The notes: generated from the letters alone by a model not told the origin. A stretch of DNA of 64,000 nucleotides from Chryseobacterium gregarium DSM 19109 (GCF_000430845.1 NZ_AUMU01000017.1:1-64000), one strand, 5' to 3'. Shown: positions 23,569 to 33,225, counted from the stretch's first letter. Program-made: numbers and translations.

Positions 23569-24558
23569 TTGAGAAGACTACATTTAATATTCATATTGCT
23601 TTTCTGTTCATTATCTGCGCAGAAAGTACTTCCGTTAGACACACTGAAGCTGAAGGAAGCCAAAGATATGCTGGCCGATGATTACGGAAATCTGTATATC
23701 TATAAAAACAAGGACTTCAGTCTGACCAAGTACGATTCGCTGGGAAAGCAGCTGGGGCAGATGATGCTTACGGTTCCTTATAAAATACAGTCCGTACAAA
23801 ATCCGTTAACCGTCGCGCTGTTTTCTGAAAACGCCCAGGAAATGAAATTTATAGACCAGAATATGAATGAAATCCAGCGGGTGGATTTCAGGAATAAATT
23901 CGGCTTTATCAAAATGGCCTATGCTGAAGACCTGCAGCAGCTTTGGCTGCTGGATGACAGTACCAAACGCCTGATCCAGTATAATTTCAGGAATGAAACC
24001 ATTATTAATTCCTATCCTTTCGATGCAAGCTTTGATGAGCTGTCTGACCTTTTGGTGTATGAAAACAGGGTGTATATCCTGACGAAAAAACAGATCCGGG
24101 TCTATACGTTTAAGTTTGAAAAGATTTTTGAAGCCGATCTTGAGAACGGAAAGCGTTTCAGGAGAGAAAATGAAGCGGTATTGGTCATCACAGACCATTC
24201 GGTTGTCAAGTACGTTCCCGAAAAAGAACTGGTAACGGTTTTTACCCATCCCGAGGCGCGGATTGTGGATAAAAATACGCTTTCTTATTTTGAAATCAAA
24301 GCCAACAAACTTTATCTTTACAGCCTGGAAAAGAACGAAGAAAGGATGCAGGATGCCGGCCTTCAGACGGAGCCTGACCCTAAGCAGAAAGATACGGTAC
24401 AGGATGCAGAACGGTCAGAGGAAAAGTCTGCGGAACCCGACAGCCCGGAAGGGAAACTGGAGAAGAAAACAGACGATATCGAAAGTAAAAACCCGGCAGA
24501 AAGCTCACTGCAGAAACTGATTGAGGATTCTTCGGAAGTACAGTCTGCCGGCGTTTAA
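23569..24558 (+). CDS. Secreted propeller-like protein with acidic tail, unknown function
   Basis: This 329-aa product starts at TTG 23569 with a signal peptide (RRLHLIFILLFCSLSAQ). The central 230 residues repeat short beta strands (LADDYGNLYIYKNKDFSLTKY, LLVYENRVYILTKKQIRVYT) that look like a six- or seven-bladed propeller. The last 70 residues are a charged low-complexity tail rich in Glu, Lys, Asp and Pro. The dNK gene starts 35 bp downstream, so the two are probably co-transcribed. No named family is recognised. Confidence 0.65.
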   Translation: MRRLHLIFILLFCSLSAQKVLPLDTLKLKEAKDMLADDYGNLYIYKNKDFSLTKYDSLGKQLGQMMLTVPYKIQSVQNPLTVALFSENAQEMKFIDQNMNEIQRVDFRNKFGFIKMAYAEDLQQLWLLDDSTKRLIQYNFRNETIINSYPFDASFDELSDLLVYENRVYILTKKQIRVYTFKFEKIFEADLENGKRFRRENEAVLVITDHSVVKYVPEKELVTVFTHPEARIVDKNTLSYFEIKANKLYLYSLEKNEERMQDAGLQTEPDPKQKDTVQDAERSEEKSAEPDSPEGKLEKKTDDIESKNPAESSLQKLIEDSSEVQSAGV

Positions 24559-24593
24559 TTTATTCATCAACATTATAATAGTAAGGGAAACAT

Positions 24594-25208
24594 ATGCATA
24601 TTGCAGTTACAGGAAACATTGGCGCAGGCAAAACGACATTGACGACCATGCTTTCGAAACATTACGGCTGGGATGCCCAGTTTGAAGACGTGGACCACAA
24701 TCCTTACCTGGAAGATTTCTATGCCGATATGAGCAAATGGAGCTTTGCCCTGCAGATCTACTTTTTGGGAAGCCGGTTCCGCCAGGTGAAGGAAATCAGG
24801 GAAAGCGGGAAAAATATTATCCAGGACCGTACCATCTATGAAGATGCTCACATCTTTGCGGAAAACCTGAATGATATGAAACTTCTTTCAGACAGGGATT
24901 TCAATAATTATGTAGCAGTTTTCAGCCTGATGAAATCATTCGTATCCGCGCCTGATCTTTTGATTTATCTTAAGTCTGATGTGCCTAACCTAGTGAAGAA
25001 GATTTACAAAAGGGGAAGGGAGTATGAAGCCTCCATCAGCATCGAATACCTCTCCAAGCTGAACCAGAAATATGAAAAATGGATTTCCGATTATACGGAA
25101 GGCAAATTGCTGATTATTGAAGTGGATGACCTGGATTTTGTGGAAAAACCGGAAGACTTCGGATTTATTCTGGAAAAAATAGAAGGGGAACTGAATGGCC
25201 TGTTTTAG
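24594..25208 (+). CDS. Deoxynucleoside kinase
   Basis: This 204-aa kinase phosphorylates deoxynucleosides for the salvage pathway. The P-loop GNIGAGKTT is at residues 7-15. The FEDVDHNPYLEDFY segment supplies the substrate-binding Glu/Asp, the DRTIYEDAHIFA region holds the conserved DR pair, and a LID-like basic stretch (KKIYKRGREYE) lies near 139-149. The family covers dGK/dAK and Drosophila-type dNK; base preference cannot be read from the sequence. Confidence 0.88.
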   Translation: MHIAVTGNIGAGKTTLTTMLSKHYGWDAQFEDVDHNPYLEDFYADMSKWSFALQIYFLGSRFRQVKEIRESGKNIIQDRTIYEDAHIFAENLNDMKLLSDRDFNNYVAVFSLMKSFVSAPDLLIYLKSDVPNLVKKIYKRGREYEASISIEYLSKLNQKYEKWISDYTEGKLLIIEVDDLDFVEKPEDFGFILEKIEGELNGLF

Positions 25209-25226
25209 GAAATAAACGCAATCTTA

Positions 25227-25256
25227 TTGATTTAACCTGATTTCTCCTTAACTTTA
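25227..25256 (+). promoter_or_regulatory. Promoter of the ArsC-like gene
   Basis: TTG (25227-25229), a 19-bp spacer and TAACTTTA (25249-25256, one mismatch to TAnnTTTG) lie 44 nt before the ATG at 25301. Confidence 0.5.
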
Positions 25257-25300
25257 CGGTAAACAGAACAAGTTTAATTTTTAAAGGCAACTGAATACAT

Positions 25301-25651
25301 ATGGTAGTGAAAGTTTTACATAATGGCAGCTGTTCAAAATCCAATGCGGTTTTGGAATATCTTGACGAAAACGGAGTTCCGTTCGAGATGATTAATTTTA
25401 TGGAAGAGCCGCTGAGTGTGTTGGAAATTAAAACGCTTTTAAAAAAAATGAACCAGAACGTTTTCCATATCATCAGAAAGTCAGAAAGACTGTATAGGGA
25501 AAAATTCGCCGATAAAAACCTTTCTGAAGAAGAATGGATCAAAGTATTATCCGAAAACCCTTCATTGATCCAAAGGCCTATTCTGATCAAAGGTTCTGTG
25601 GCCATGTTGGGGAGGCCTGTTGAAAACGTAAAGTTTTTTATTGAGAAATAA
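25301..25651 (+). CDS. ArsC/Spx-family thioredoxin-fold protein (arsenate reductase-like)
   Basis: This 116-aa protein has an ArsC fold with a single N-terminal cysteine in NGSCSKSNAVLEYL (Cys11), the nucleophile position of glutaredoxin-dependent arsenate reductases. The C-terminal part, LIQRPILIKGSVAMLGRP, carries the conserved Arg-Pro that binds the oxyanion in ArsC. No ars genes (arsR, acr3) are adjacent, so arsenate reduction is a family inference. Confidence 0.8.
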   Translation: MVVKVLHNGSCSKSNAVLEYLDENGVPFEMINFMEEPLSVLEIKTLLKKMNQNVFHIIRKSERLYREKFADKNLSEEEWIKVLSENPSLIQRPILIKGSVAMLGRPVENVKFFIEK

Positions 25652-25670
25652 ATGAGAGTAAAATAAAATA

Positions 25671-25698
25671 AAAAAGTCAGCAGCAACGCTGACTTTTT
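25671..25698. terminator. Bidirectional terminator between convergent genes
   Basis: An 11-bp stem, AAAAAGTCAGC (25671-25681) and GCTGACTTTTT (25688-25698), has a 6-nt loop with A and T runs on the two sides. It serves the ArsC-like gene (+) and the DUF493 gene (-). Confidence 0.9.
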
Positions 25699-25704
25699 TG
25701 TGTT

Positions 25705-26010
25705 CTATAATAAAATAACGCCTTCTATTTTGGCGACTTCTTTATAAATAGCAATGACCTGATCGGCATCTAAAACAAATGCATTGATATTGCACGCCGT
25801 ATATTTTCCGTTTTTGCTTTCGCGGTTTCCCAGTGTGAATTTAATGCCGTCGAAAACCTTATAGATTTCGGTCAGTTTTGCCTCGTCAGTCGGAATAATA
25901 AACTTAAATAAATAATCTTCCGGAAAATCATGATGATCTTCCAGTTTCTCCTTCAAAGACTTATAAAAATCCTCAGGATTCGCATGCGGGTTCCCTTGTA
26001 ATATGTCCAT
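25705..26010 (-). CDS. DUF493 (YbeD-like) protein
   Basis: This 101-aa cytosolic protein of the DUF493 family has a ferredoxin-like alpha-beta fold. Landmarks are LFKFIIPTDEAKLTEIYKVF and the C-terminal DADQVIAIYKEVAKIEGV. E. coli YbeD is the structural relative and has no firm function. It lies 36 bp downstream of the DUF4197 gene on the same strand, so the two may share a transcript, ended by the terminator at 25671. Confidence 0.85.
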   Translation of the reverse strand: MDILQGNPHANPEDFYKSLKEKLEDHHDFPEDYLFKFIIPTDEAKLTEIYKVFDGIKFTLGNRESKNGKYTACNINAFVLDADQVIAIYKEVAKIEGVILL

Positions 26011-26046
26011 CTACAAATTTTAAATATAAATATACTGAAGATTTTT

Positions 26047-26724
26047 TTATTTTCCAAGCGGCCCTAAAAGCGACTTCGAGTTTTCAACTTCGTAATTTTC
26101 AATAATATTGAACATGCCGTTCACCAACTGTTCGGAAGCCAGCTGTGTTAAACCTCCGGCATTTACTGTTGTTTTGTTTCCGCCTAATAAGCTCCCTAGA
26201 AGATTACCTCCTGCCAGAGCCGTATTGATGCTCTTAACAATCCCGTACTGATTCAGCTGCTCGTCAACCTTCGGCGCAATGGCCGCAATCAGTTGCTGGG
26301 ATGTTTTTTCTTTCAGAATCTGGGTGGCTGTGCCTTTCTCTCCCTGGATGATGCGGGTTACATCCTGTGCATTCAGGCTGTTTACGGCACTGACTAAAAT
26401 CGGTTTTGAAATATTTACGGTATATACCGCTGCATCTGCAATATAGGCCCTCTCTTTAGCGACCAGTGAAGGGGCTACTTTTTCCAGCATGGCATTGATT
26501 TCTCTCAGCTGCTTGGGAAGCGCCTTGTCCACCATGTTGTTCTGAAGAAACGACTCCCTGTTGCTGTAGACACTGACCCCTTTATCAATTCCGTTTAAAA
26601 GGAATCTTTTAATAATGGACAGGCCTACATCCGTTGTTGCCAAAGTGCTGCAGGATTGCAGGGTGGTATGGATAACAGTCCCTGTTCCTAATATAAGGGC
26701 AGCAGCAATAATATATTTTTTCAT
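26047..26724 (-). CDS. DUF4197 lipoprotein
   Basis: This 225-aa protein has a lipoprotein signal ending in LQSC (Cys25) and the helical DUF4197 domain. Landmarks are GISVYSNRESFLQNNMVDKALP-like helices (here with GVSVYSNRES), DVTRIIQGEKGTATQILKEKT near 140-160, and a C-terminal helix, LASEQLVNGMFNIIENYE. The family is common in Proteobacteria and Bacteroidota and is of unknown function. It is probably anchored in the outer membrane facing the periplasm. Confidence 0.87.
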   Translation of the reverse strand: MKKYIIAAALILGTGTVIHTTLQSCSTLATTDVGLSIIKRFLLNGIDKGVSVYSNRESFLQNNMVDKALPKQLREINAMLEKVAPSLVAKERAYIADAAVYTVNISKPILVSAVNSLNAQDVTRIIQGEKGTATQILKEKTSQQLIAAIAPKVDEQLNQYGIVKSINTALAGGNLLGSLLGGNKTTVNAGGLTQLASEQLVNGMFNIIENYEVENSKSLLGPLGK

Positions 26725-27160
26725 TGATATTGATTAAATTGTATGTACCTTCAAATAACGAACCAAAGATTATAATAATCATTCTTTTAACGCATTTTTA
26801 AATAAGTGTTAATTTCATTATATCCAAAGTTAATATTTAAAATATTTTAATTCATTTTATGATAAGTAACGGGAAGCGTTATTTAATTTGATTTAAGATG
26901 CAATTTTGGGTATTCATTTTAAATTATATCTGAAATTGGAGTTATTGTTGATAATTCGTTAAAAATCAAAACGTATGCTGATTGTTTGTTCAAATTGATT
27001 GGGTTAAAAATCAGGCAAAATTATTAAGTGAAATTAACATTATTGAAGATATTTTTATAATTTTGGCTAATGTCTTTTTATGAGAAAAGGTTATTATGAG
27101 GTGAAACTGTAAAATAATAATCTCCTCTCTATTTTGATTGTACGAATAAAATTAAACTAT
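26725..27160. other. AT-rich intergenic region upstream of susC
   Basis: These 436 bp between divergent genes contain no credible ORF. An exact -7 element (TAATTTTG, 27058-27065) lies 95 bp before the susC ATG at 27161 and is its best promoter candidate; the TTG upstream is too close (12 bp). The 95-nt leader contains a weak TTATTAT/ATAATAA hairpin (27091-27120). A regulator-binding site is expected here, but I cannot single one out. Confidence 0.5.
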
Positions 27161-29980
27161 ATGAAACAAAGTGATTTAAAGTATTCATGTCTCATTGCTG
27201 TTCTCTACTTCGGTATGAACGTCAATGCGCAGACTGCACCACGCGATACGGTTGCCAAAGAGCAGAAGATTGAGGAGGTAGTGATGATCGGGTATGGTAG
27301 CCGTAAGAAAGTGGATAATACTACATCAATTAGTTCCATTGGTGCTGAGGAAGTAACGAGAACTAAAGTTCTTAATGCGTCTCAAGCTATTCAGGGAAAA
27401 GCTGCTGGGGTACAAATAACAGCGTCGGATTTACCAGGATCTACGCCTACTGTTATGATTAGAGGACTTGGAACTGTTTTAGGTGGAAGAACTCCATTAT
27501 ATGTTGTAGATGGAATGTTCATGGAGAATATTAATAATATCAATTCCAATGACATTCTTTCGTATGATATTTTAAAAGACGCTGCTGCATTAGCTATTTA
27601 TGGTAACAGAGCAGCGAATGGTGTGATTATAATCACTACAAAATCTGGTAGAGGAAAGATTAATGTAGAATATGATGGATTTGTCGGTGTGCGAACTCCT
27701 TTGAAAAAAGTGAAAATGGCAAATGCTAGCGAGTTTATAAACTATAATAATACTGCTAATAATTATCTAATTCCTCCTGGAAGATCATTTTCTACAAATC
27801 AACCATATAATACCAATTGGTTTAAAGAAATTACAAGAACGGGTATTTATAATCAACATAACGTTGCTATTTCTGGTTCATCAGAAGCTGCCAAATACTT
27901 CTTTAGTTTAAGTAACTATGATGAACAATCTATATTAAAAGGAACTGATTATAATAGAACTACTGTTAGAACAAATAATGAGTTTAAGATTTCTAAAAAA
28001 ATAACATTATCTCAAAATCTAAGTGTTGCATTCACTAATACTACACCGAAACCTCTTAGTGCTTTTACCAATGCTTATAAACAATCTCCGCTAGTTCCAG
28101 TTTATTATCCATCAGGCCAATATGGTCAACCAATTTACGATGCTAATGGAAACATCAGTTATTCAGGAGGACGATTTAATAATGTAGGAAATCCTGTTAG
28201 TCAATTAGACTTTAACAATGAAAAAAATAGGAGCATGCTAATGCAGGGAGGTCTGAAGTTAGATGTGGAAATTGTGAAAGGGTTAAAATTTACTTCTCAA
28301 TTTTCAGGTGAATATTCAAACTACAAAGCATATAATTTCTCTGATGATTTAGGGATTTGGCTTGCTGCAGATCCAACGAGGATTCCTTCTTTGTTTGATG
28401 GAAATGCAAAGAATACTTTGACTAATACTAAACAAGATTATTACAATTGGTCTCTAACAAATTATTTGAATTATAACAGGACATTTGGTGATCATAACAT
28501 TGATGTAACGTTAGGAACAGAATCTTTTGTTAAGAATGGAATTGAAGAATTGATCGTAAAAAGAAAAGACTTAGGAACTGTTGCTAATTATTGGGATCTT
28601 TCAGGAACTGAATACATCAACAGTATTTTGTCTTTTAATTCTGTAAAATACAATAAGAATACGACAAATTCTTATTTTGCAAGAGCACAATATAAATTCA
28701 TGAACCGATACCTTGTAAGTGCAACTGTTAGAAGAGATGGTTCTTCTCAGTTTGCAGAAGGTAACAAATGGGGAACTTTTCCATCATTTGGTGCTGGATG
28801 GATAGTTTCCGAAGAGTCATTTATGGAGGAAGGTTTCTTTAACCTACTTAAGTTAAGAGGAGGTTGGGGAAGATTAGGGAATCAGAATGTACCATTAAAT
28901 TATCTCCCTTTGGCTTCTGGTAGTTCTTATAATTATGCATTTGGGTCTAACCCTGTAAGTAATGGAGTTACTATTAATAAGGGGCTTGATCCTAACTTGG
29001 GATGGGAGATTACTGAAGAGTCATCTTTAGGCTTGGATTTTGGTATTCTTAATAATAGATTAACGGGTACGTTTGATTTATATAACAGAAAAACAACGAA
29101 TCTTATTCTTGATGTTTCAAACTATTTGACATCAGGTCAAAGTGATAAATTCAATTCACATGTAGGTTCTGTATCTAATAAAGGAGTTGAGGCATCACTA
29201 AACTGGTCAGATAAAGTAGGGGAAGATTTTACTTATTCAATAGGAGCTAATTATTCATATAATAAGAATGAGTTAACCCGTGTAAATGATGCTAATATTT
29301 CACCAATAAATGGTGGTAATTTAGGAAATGGTCAATCAACTAAATTATTTAATACCACAACAGTTGGGCATGCATTGGGGAGTTTTTACCTTTGGGAGTT
29401 TGATGGCTATGATGCTAACGGTAATATGAAATATAAAGATAATGATGGTGATGGTATTACAGGATCAGCTGATGCAGCTGATAGAAAATATTTTGATTCT
29501 TATATACCGAAATCCACTTTAGGATTAAATATTTCAATGGCATACAAAAATTGGGATTTCAACCTTAGTGGTTATGGTGCTTTTGGATTTAGTGTTTATA
29601 ATGGTAAGAAAGCACAACGAACTTCTGGAGAAAATGTTGAAGCTTCTATAGCTAATGATTTCTGGACAACTTCAAATACTAATGCAGGTAATCCAAAACC
29701 ATATACAACTATTCCTATTGCCTCTACATTTTTCTTAGAAAAAGGGGATTATTTTAGAATTAATAATATTTCCGTTGGATATACTATTAAAAATATAGTG
29801 GATTATGTGAAATCAGTAAGATTGTATGTTAGTGCGATTAATCCTTTTATTTTTACGAAATATTCAGGATATAATTCTGAGCTAAATGCTGATGGAAATC
29901 CTTATAACCTTACGGGTGTTGAGTTGGATTCTTATCCCTCACTTAGAACTTTTGTATTTGGTTTAAATGTTAATTTTTAA
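27161..29980 (+). CDS. susC: SusC/RagA-family TonB-dependent glycan transporter
   Basis: This 939-aa outer-membrane protein works with SusD to import oligosaccharides, powered by TonB. ATG 27161 opens the signal peptide (through NVNAQ); an upstream TTG would add nine implausible residues. A TonB-box-like IEEVVMIGYG comes right after the signal. It is followed by the plug (LNASQAIQGKAAGVQI, PLYVVDGMF, AALAIYGNRAANGVIIITTK) and a 22-strand barrel ending in FVFGLNVNF, with a terminal Phe. The N-terminal carboxypeptidase-like domain present in many SusC proteins is absent. The DNA is visibly more AT-rich than the flanking enzymes. susD starts 5 bp downstream. Confidence 0.95.
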   Translation: MKQSDLKYSCLIAVLYFGMNVNAQTAPRDTVAKEQKIEEVVMIGYGSRKKVDNTTSISSIGAEEVTRTKVLNASQAIQGKAAGVQITASDLPGSTPTVMIRGLGTVLGGRTPLYVVDGMFMENINNINSNDILSYDILKDAAALAIYGNRAANGVIIITTKSGRGKINVEYDGFVGVRTPLKKVKMANASEFINYNNTANNYLIPPGRSFSTNQPYNTNWFKEITRTGIYNQHNVAISGSSEAAKYFFSLSNYDEQSILKGTDYNRTTVRTNNEFKISKKITLSQNLSVAFTNTTPKPLSAFTNAYKQSPLVPVYYPSGQYGQPIYDANGNISYSGGRFNNVGNPVSQLDFNNEKNRSMLMQGGLKLDVEIVKGLKFTSQFSGEYSNYKAYNFSDDLGIWLAADPTRIPSLFDGNAKNTLTNTKQDYYNWSLTNYLNYNRTFGDHNIDVTLGTESFVKNGIEELIVKRKDLGTVANYWDLSGTEYINSILSFNSVKYNKNTTNSYFARAQYKFMNRYLVSATVRRDGSSQFAEGNKWGTFPSFGAGWIVSEESFMEEGFFNLLKLRGGWGRLGNQNVPLNYLPLASGSSYNYAFGSNPVSNGVTINKGLDPNLGWEITEESSLGLDFGILNNRLTGTFDLYNRKTTNLILDVSNYLTSGQSDKFNSHVGSVSNKGVEASLNWSDKVGEDFTYSIGANYSYNKNELTRVNDANISPINGGNLGNGQSTKLFNTTTVGHALGSFYLWEFDGYDANGNMKYKDNDGDGITGSADAADRKYFDSYIPKSTLGLNISMAYKNWDFNLSGYGAFGFSVYNGKKAQRTSGENVEASIANDFWTTSNTNAGNPKPYTTIPIASTFFLEKGDYFRINNISVGYTIKNIVDYVKSVRLYVSAINPFIFTKYSGYNSELNADGNPYNLTGVELDSYPSLRTFVFGLNVNF

Positions 29981-29984
29981 GAAA

Positions 29985-31448
29985 ATGAAAAAGAAATATA
30001 TAATAATATCCGCTCTTCTTCTAACAGGTGTTTTTAGTCAAAGCTGTAGTGATGACTTTATAGATGTATCTCCCACTGAGCAGGTAAGTGTAGAGGATTT
30101 ATCACTTTATAATAATAATTCAGGAGCAACTGGTTTTGTGAATGCTATCTATGCTAAGTTTTTAGATTGGGATATGAGTACATTTGCTTGGATTGGTGTC
30201 ACTTCCATAACTTCTGACGATGCAGATAAAGGTAGTACAGCCGGAGATGCAGGAACAGATAAGGATATTTTAGATGCCCTAACTTTTACGCCATCTACGC
30301 CTTCTTTTGAAAGTTTGTTTTCTTCAAACTACCAAGGAATCAACAGATGTAATCAAGCTCTTAAATATCTTCCTCAGCTAAATAATGCAGATGAAAGTTT
30401 AAGATCCAGATTAACGGGAGAAGCTAAATTTCTTCGTGCTTTTATGTATTTTACTTTAGTAAAATCGTTTGGAGGGGTCCCATTAATAGATCATGTTCCT
30501 ACTTCAAGTCCCGAAGATGTGGAAATGCAATTAACGAGAAAAACTAAGGAAGAAATTTATGCTTTTATTGAAAAAGATTTAATAGAAGCAGCAGCTGCAT
30601 TACCAGATAGAACAACTTACGGAGGTAGTGACGCTGGTCGTGCATCTAGAGGTGCTGCCCATGCATTACTTGCTAAAGTTTATCTTTATCAGAAAAAATA
30701 CCAATTAGCAGTTGATCAGTGTAATCTTGTTACTGGTTATTCTCTTACGCCTAACTTCATTGATATATATAAACTTTCTGGTGAGAACAATGCGGAATCT
30801 ATTTTTGAGATACAAGGTTCTGGTATTGAAACAGGTAAGGGAATTAAGCAATATACACAGGTTCAGGGAGCTAGAGGCACAGGTGGTTGGGGTTGGGGCT
30901 TTAACACACCGACTCAAAACTTGTACGATGCTTATACTGCAGAAGGTGATACCGAAAGAAGAGATGCAACTATTATCCGTAAAGGTATGACATTATATGA
31001 CGGTAGAGTTGTTGGGGCAGATGCAGATAATGAATACTATAGTTATAAAGCATACTCATCTGCATATACCACACAAGAGTTTACAGATACTAATATTCGT
31101 TATCTTAGATATGCGGAAATATTATTGATTAAAGCAGAAGCTTTGAATGAACTTGGTCAGACCTCCACAGCAATTCCATTATTGAATCAAGTTAGACAAA
31201 GAGCAAATATAAGTAATACTACTGCCTCTTCACAATCAGAAGTTAGAACGGCAATTTGGAAAGAGAGAAGATTAGAATTGGCATTTGAACATGATAGATG
31301 GTTTGATTTGGTGAGAACAGGCCAAGCTCAGTCTGCTATGGCTGCTAATGGAAAGACATTTATAGTTGGAAGGCATGAAGTTTTTCCTTTGCCTCAAACA
31401 TTTATTACTGAAGCTAAAGGTCGTTCAGCTCAAAATCCCGGCTACTAA
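29985..31448 (+). CDS. susD: SusD/RagB-family glycan-binding lipoprotein
   Basis: This 487-aa surface lipoprotein forms the lid of the SusC transporter. ATG 29985 is preferred; the frame extends to an ATG inside susC. The lipobox FSQSC is followed by SDD, which fits the Flavobacteria surface-export signal. Landmarks are INRCNQALKYLPQ, LTGEAKFLRAFMYFTLVKSFGGVPL and the C-terminal RYAEILLIKAEALNELG and WKERRLELAFEHDRWFDLVRTG. It shares the AT-rich composition of susC. A hairpin follows before the hydrolase genes. Confidence 0.95.
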   Translation: MKKKYIIISALLLTGVFSQSCSDDFIDVSPTEQVSVEDLSLYNNNSGATGFVNAIYAKFLDWDMSTFAWIGVTSITSDDADKGSTAGDAGTDKDILDALTFTPSTPSFESLFSSNYQGINRCNQALKYLPQLNNADESLRSRLTGEAKFLRAFMYFTLVKSFGGVPLIDHVPTSSPEDVEMQLTRKTKEEIYAFIEKDLIEAAAALPDRTTYGGSDAGRASRGAAHALLAKVYLYQKKYQLAVDQCNLVTGYSLTPNFIDIYKLSGENNAESIFEIQGSGIETGKGIKQYTQVQGARGTGGWGWGFNTPTQNLYDAYTAEGDTERRDATIIRKGMTLYDGRVVGADADNEYYSYKAYSSAYTTQEFTDTNIRYLRYAEILLIKAEALNELGQTSTAIPLLNQVRQRANISNTTASSQSEVRTAIWKERRLELAFEHDRWFDLVRTGQAQSAMAANGKTFIVGRHEVFPLPQTFITEAKGRSAQNPGY

Positions 31449-31466
31449 AAATTTTTATATAACTTG

Positions 31467-31496
31467 AGAGGAGAATGAAAGTTCTCCTCTTCTTTT
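31467..31496 (+). terminator. Hairpin between susD and the GH144-like gene
   Basis: A perfect 9-bp stem, AGAGGAGAA (31467-31475) and TTCTCCTCT (31482-31490), has a 6-nt loop and is followed by TCTTTTAG. It probably ends or attenuates the susCD transcript ahead of the enzymes. Confidence 0.7.
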
Positions 31497-31515
31497 AGTA
31501 TTAAAAAAAGATTTC

Positions 31516-32901
31516 ATGAAAAGGATTATACTGTCAATTGCCGCCATCTCGTTTCTTGCCGGTTCATGTAAAAACGCTCGTATTCTCAAACCCGGTTCTT
31601 CCGGAACGTCAGCAGTTCAAAGCAGCATCACTGACAATCAGCTGATGGATAAAGTGCAGAAAGATGCACTGAAATATTTCTGGGACTATGCAGAGCCCAA
31701 TTCTTTGCTGGGAAGAGAACGCTATCACGAAGATAATATCTATCCGGATAATGATAAACACGTGGTTACCACGGGCGGTTCAGGATTCGGTCTGGCAACG
31801 ATTTTAGTCGGGGTGGAGCGAGGGTTTGTTCCGAGGAAAGAAGCGGTGAAACGATTGACTGTCATGATGGATTTCCTGGCAAAAGCAGATCGCCACAAAG
31901 GCGCTTGGTCCCACTGGATCAACGGCGAAACCGGGAAAACGGTTCCTTTCGGCAAAAAAGATAACGGCGGGGATCTGGTAGAAACCGCATTCCTGACATC
32001 GGGCATCCTGATGGTCCGGGAATATTTTAAAAACGGAAATGCCGAAGAGAAGGCGTTAGCCCAAAAATGTGATGAACTCTGGAAAGGGGTTCAGTGGAAC
32101 TGGTACACCAAGGGCGGAGAAAAAGTGCTGTACTGGCACTGGTCGCCGGATTACCAGTGGGAAATGAATTTCCCGTTGCAGGGGTACAACGAATGCCTGA
32201 TTACCTATATCCTGGCAGCATCGTCACCCACCTATTCCATTGATGCCGAAACGTATTATAAAGGCTGGGCCAGAAACGGGACCTTCCTTTCTGATAAAGA
32301 AAAATACGGGCTTCCCATGTACGTAAAACACAATGGCGCAGAAGAATACGGCGGGCCGTTATTCTGGGCTCATTATTCTTATATCGGTTTAGATCCGACC
32401 AATTTATCCGATAAACTGATAAAAAATTACTTTGACTTAAATAAAAATCAGGTGTTGATCGACTACCGGTACTGCATCGAAAATCCAAAACAATGGAAAG
32501 GATACGGGCCGGATTACTGGGGATTAACGGCAGGCTATTCAAGAAATCAGGACGGAAGTGCTGGCTACGATGCCCACTTTCCACAAAATGATCATGGGAT
32601 AATTACTCCGACTGCCGCATTGAGCAGCTTTCCCTATACACCGAAAGAATCCATGGATTTTTTAAGATTTATCTACACGCAGAAACCTGAGTTTATCGGT
32701 TCCGCAGGGCCTTATGATGCGACTTCCATCCATTATAATAACTGGACGACTCCAAGATATCTGGCCATCGACCAGGGAACCATTGCCCCGATGATTGAAA
32801 ATTACCGCACCGGATTTTTGTGGAAACTGTTCATGAATGCACCTGAAATTCAACAGGGACTGAAGAAATTAGATTTTCATTCCAAAAGGTATGGATGGTA
32901 G
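31516..32901 (+). CDS. Glucoamylase-domain lipoprotein, GH144-like beta-1,2-glucanase
   Basis: This 461-aa lipoprotein (lipobox LAGSC, Cys18) carries the PF10091 'glycoamylase' domain, an alpha/alpha-toroid. Landmarks are ALKYFWDYAEP, VTTGGSGFGLATILVGVERG, DNGGDLVETAFLTSGILMVREYF, YLNEC-type YNECLITYILAAS, and HFPQNDHGIITPTAALSSFPYTP. Characterised standalone enzymes of this type in Bacteroidota are GH144 endo- or exo-acting beta-1,2-glucanases. With the GH3 and SusCD genes around it, beta-1,2-glucan is the best substrate guess. It is transcribed after the susD hairpin, with no separate promoter seen. Confidence 0.85.
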   Translation: MKRIILSIAAISFLAGSCKNARILKPGSSGTSAVQSSITDNQLMDKVQKDALKYFWDYAEPNSLLGRERYHEDNIYPDNDKHVVTTGGSGFGLATILVGVERGFVPRKEAVKRLTVMMDFLAKADRHKGAWSHWINGETGKTVPFGKKDNGGDLVETAFLTSGILMVREYFKNGNAEEKALAQKCDELWKGVQWNWYTKGGEKVLYWHWSPDYQWEMNFPLQGYNECLITYILAASSPTYSIDAETYYKGWARNGTFLSDKEKYGLPMYVKHNGAEEYGGPLFWAHYSYIGLDPTNLSDKLIKNYFDLNKNQVLIDYRYCIENPKQWKGYGPDYWGLTAGYSRNQDGSAGYDAHFPQNDHGIITPTAALSSFPYTPKESMDFLRFIYTQKPEFIGSAGPYDATSIHYNNWTTPRYLAIDQGTIAPMIENYRTGFLWKLFMNAPEIQQGLKKLDFHSKRYGW

Positions 32902-32905
32902 AAAT

Positions 32906-33181
32906 ATGATAAATTTTTTCAGGAATGTAACATTTCAAAGCATAATATTTTATACATTTTGTTGCTTAGCGGTGTTGATTTTGGATTATTTTTTTCCGGG
33001 TGGATCTCATACTCCAGGTTTTGGGATTCTTATTATTCCTTTAACCATGATCATAGCCTTAATTTTTTCTTTATTATGTTTAGTTAAATTTTTAAAAGGT
33101 AATAAAAATTATATATTGCCATTTATCATCCATCTTTTCGTATTTACAGCGATTTTTGGATTATTTATAACATCAATATAA
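32906..33181 (+). CDS. Small membrane protein, unknown
   Basis: This 91-aa protein has three hydrophobic segments (about 9-26, 34-56 and 66-88) and few charged residues. ATG 32906 follows the glucanase stop by 4 bp; an ATG at 32891 would overlap that gene. The DNA is much more AT-rich than the enzyme genes on both sides, so it looks like an insertion into the locus. No family is recognised. Confidence 0.5.
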   Translation: MINFFRNVTFQSIIFYTFCCLAVLILDYFFPGGSHTPGFGILIIPLTMIIALIFSLLCLVKFLKGNKNYILPFIIHLFVFTAIFGLFITSI

Positions 33182-33225
33182 GTCTCATTATAGAATTAAC
33201 TTACATTTATCTCAAAATATTAAAA

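Noticed and set aside
25301..25651. Arsenic-resistance operon
   Set aside because: Only an ArsC-fold protein is present. No regulator, pump or second ars gene adjoins it.
27066..27160. Riboswitch in the susC leader
   Set aside because: Only a weak AT hairpin is present and no known riboswitch core is seen.
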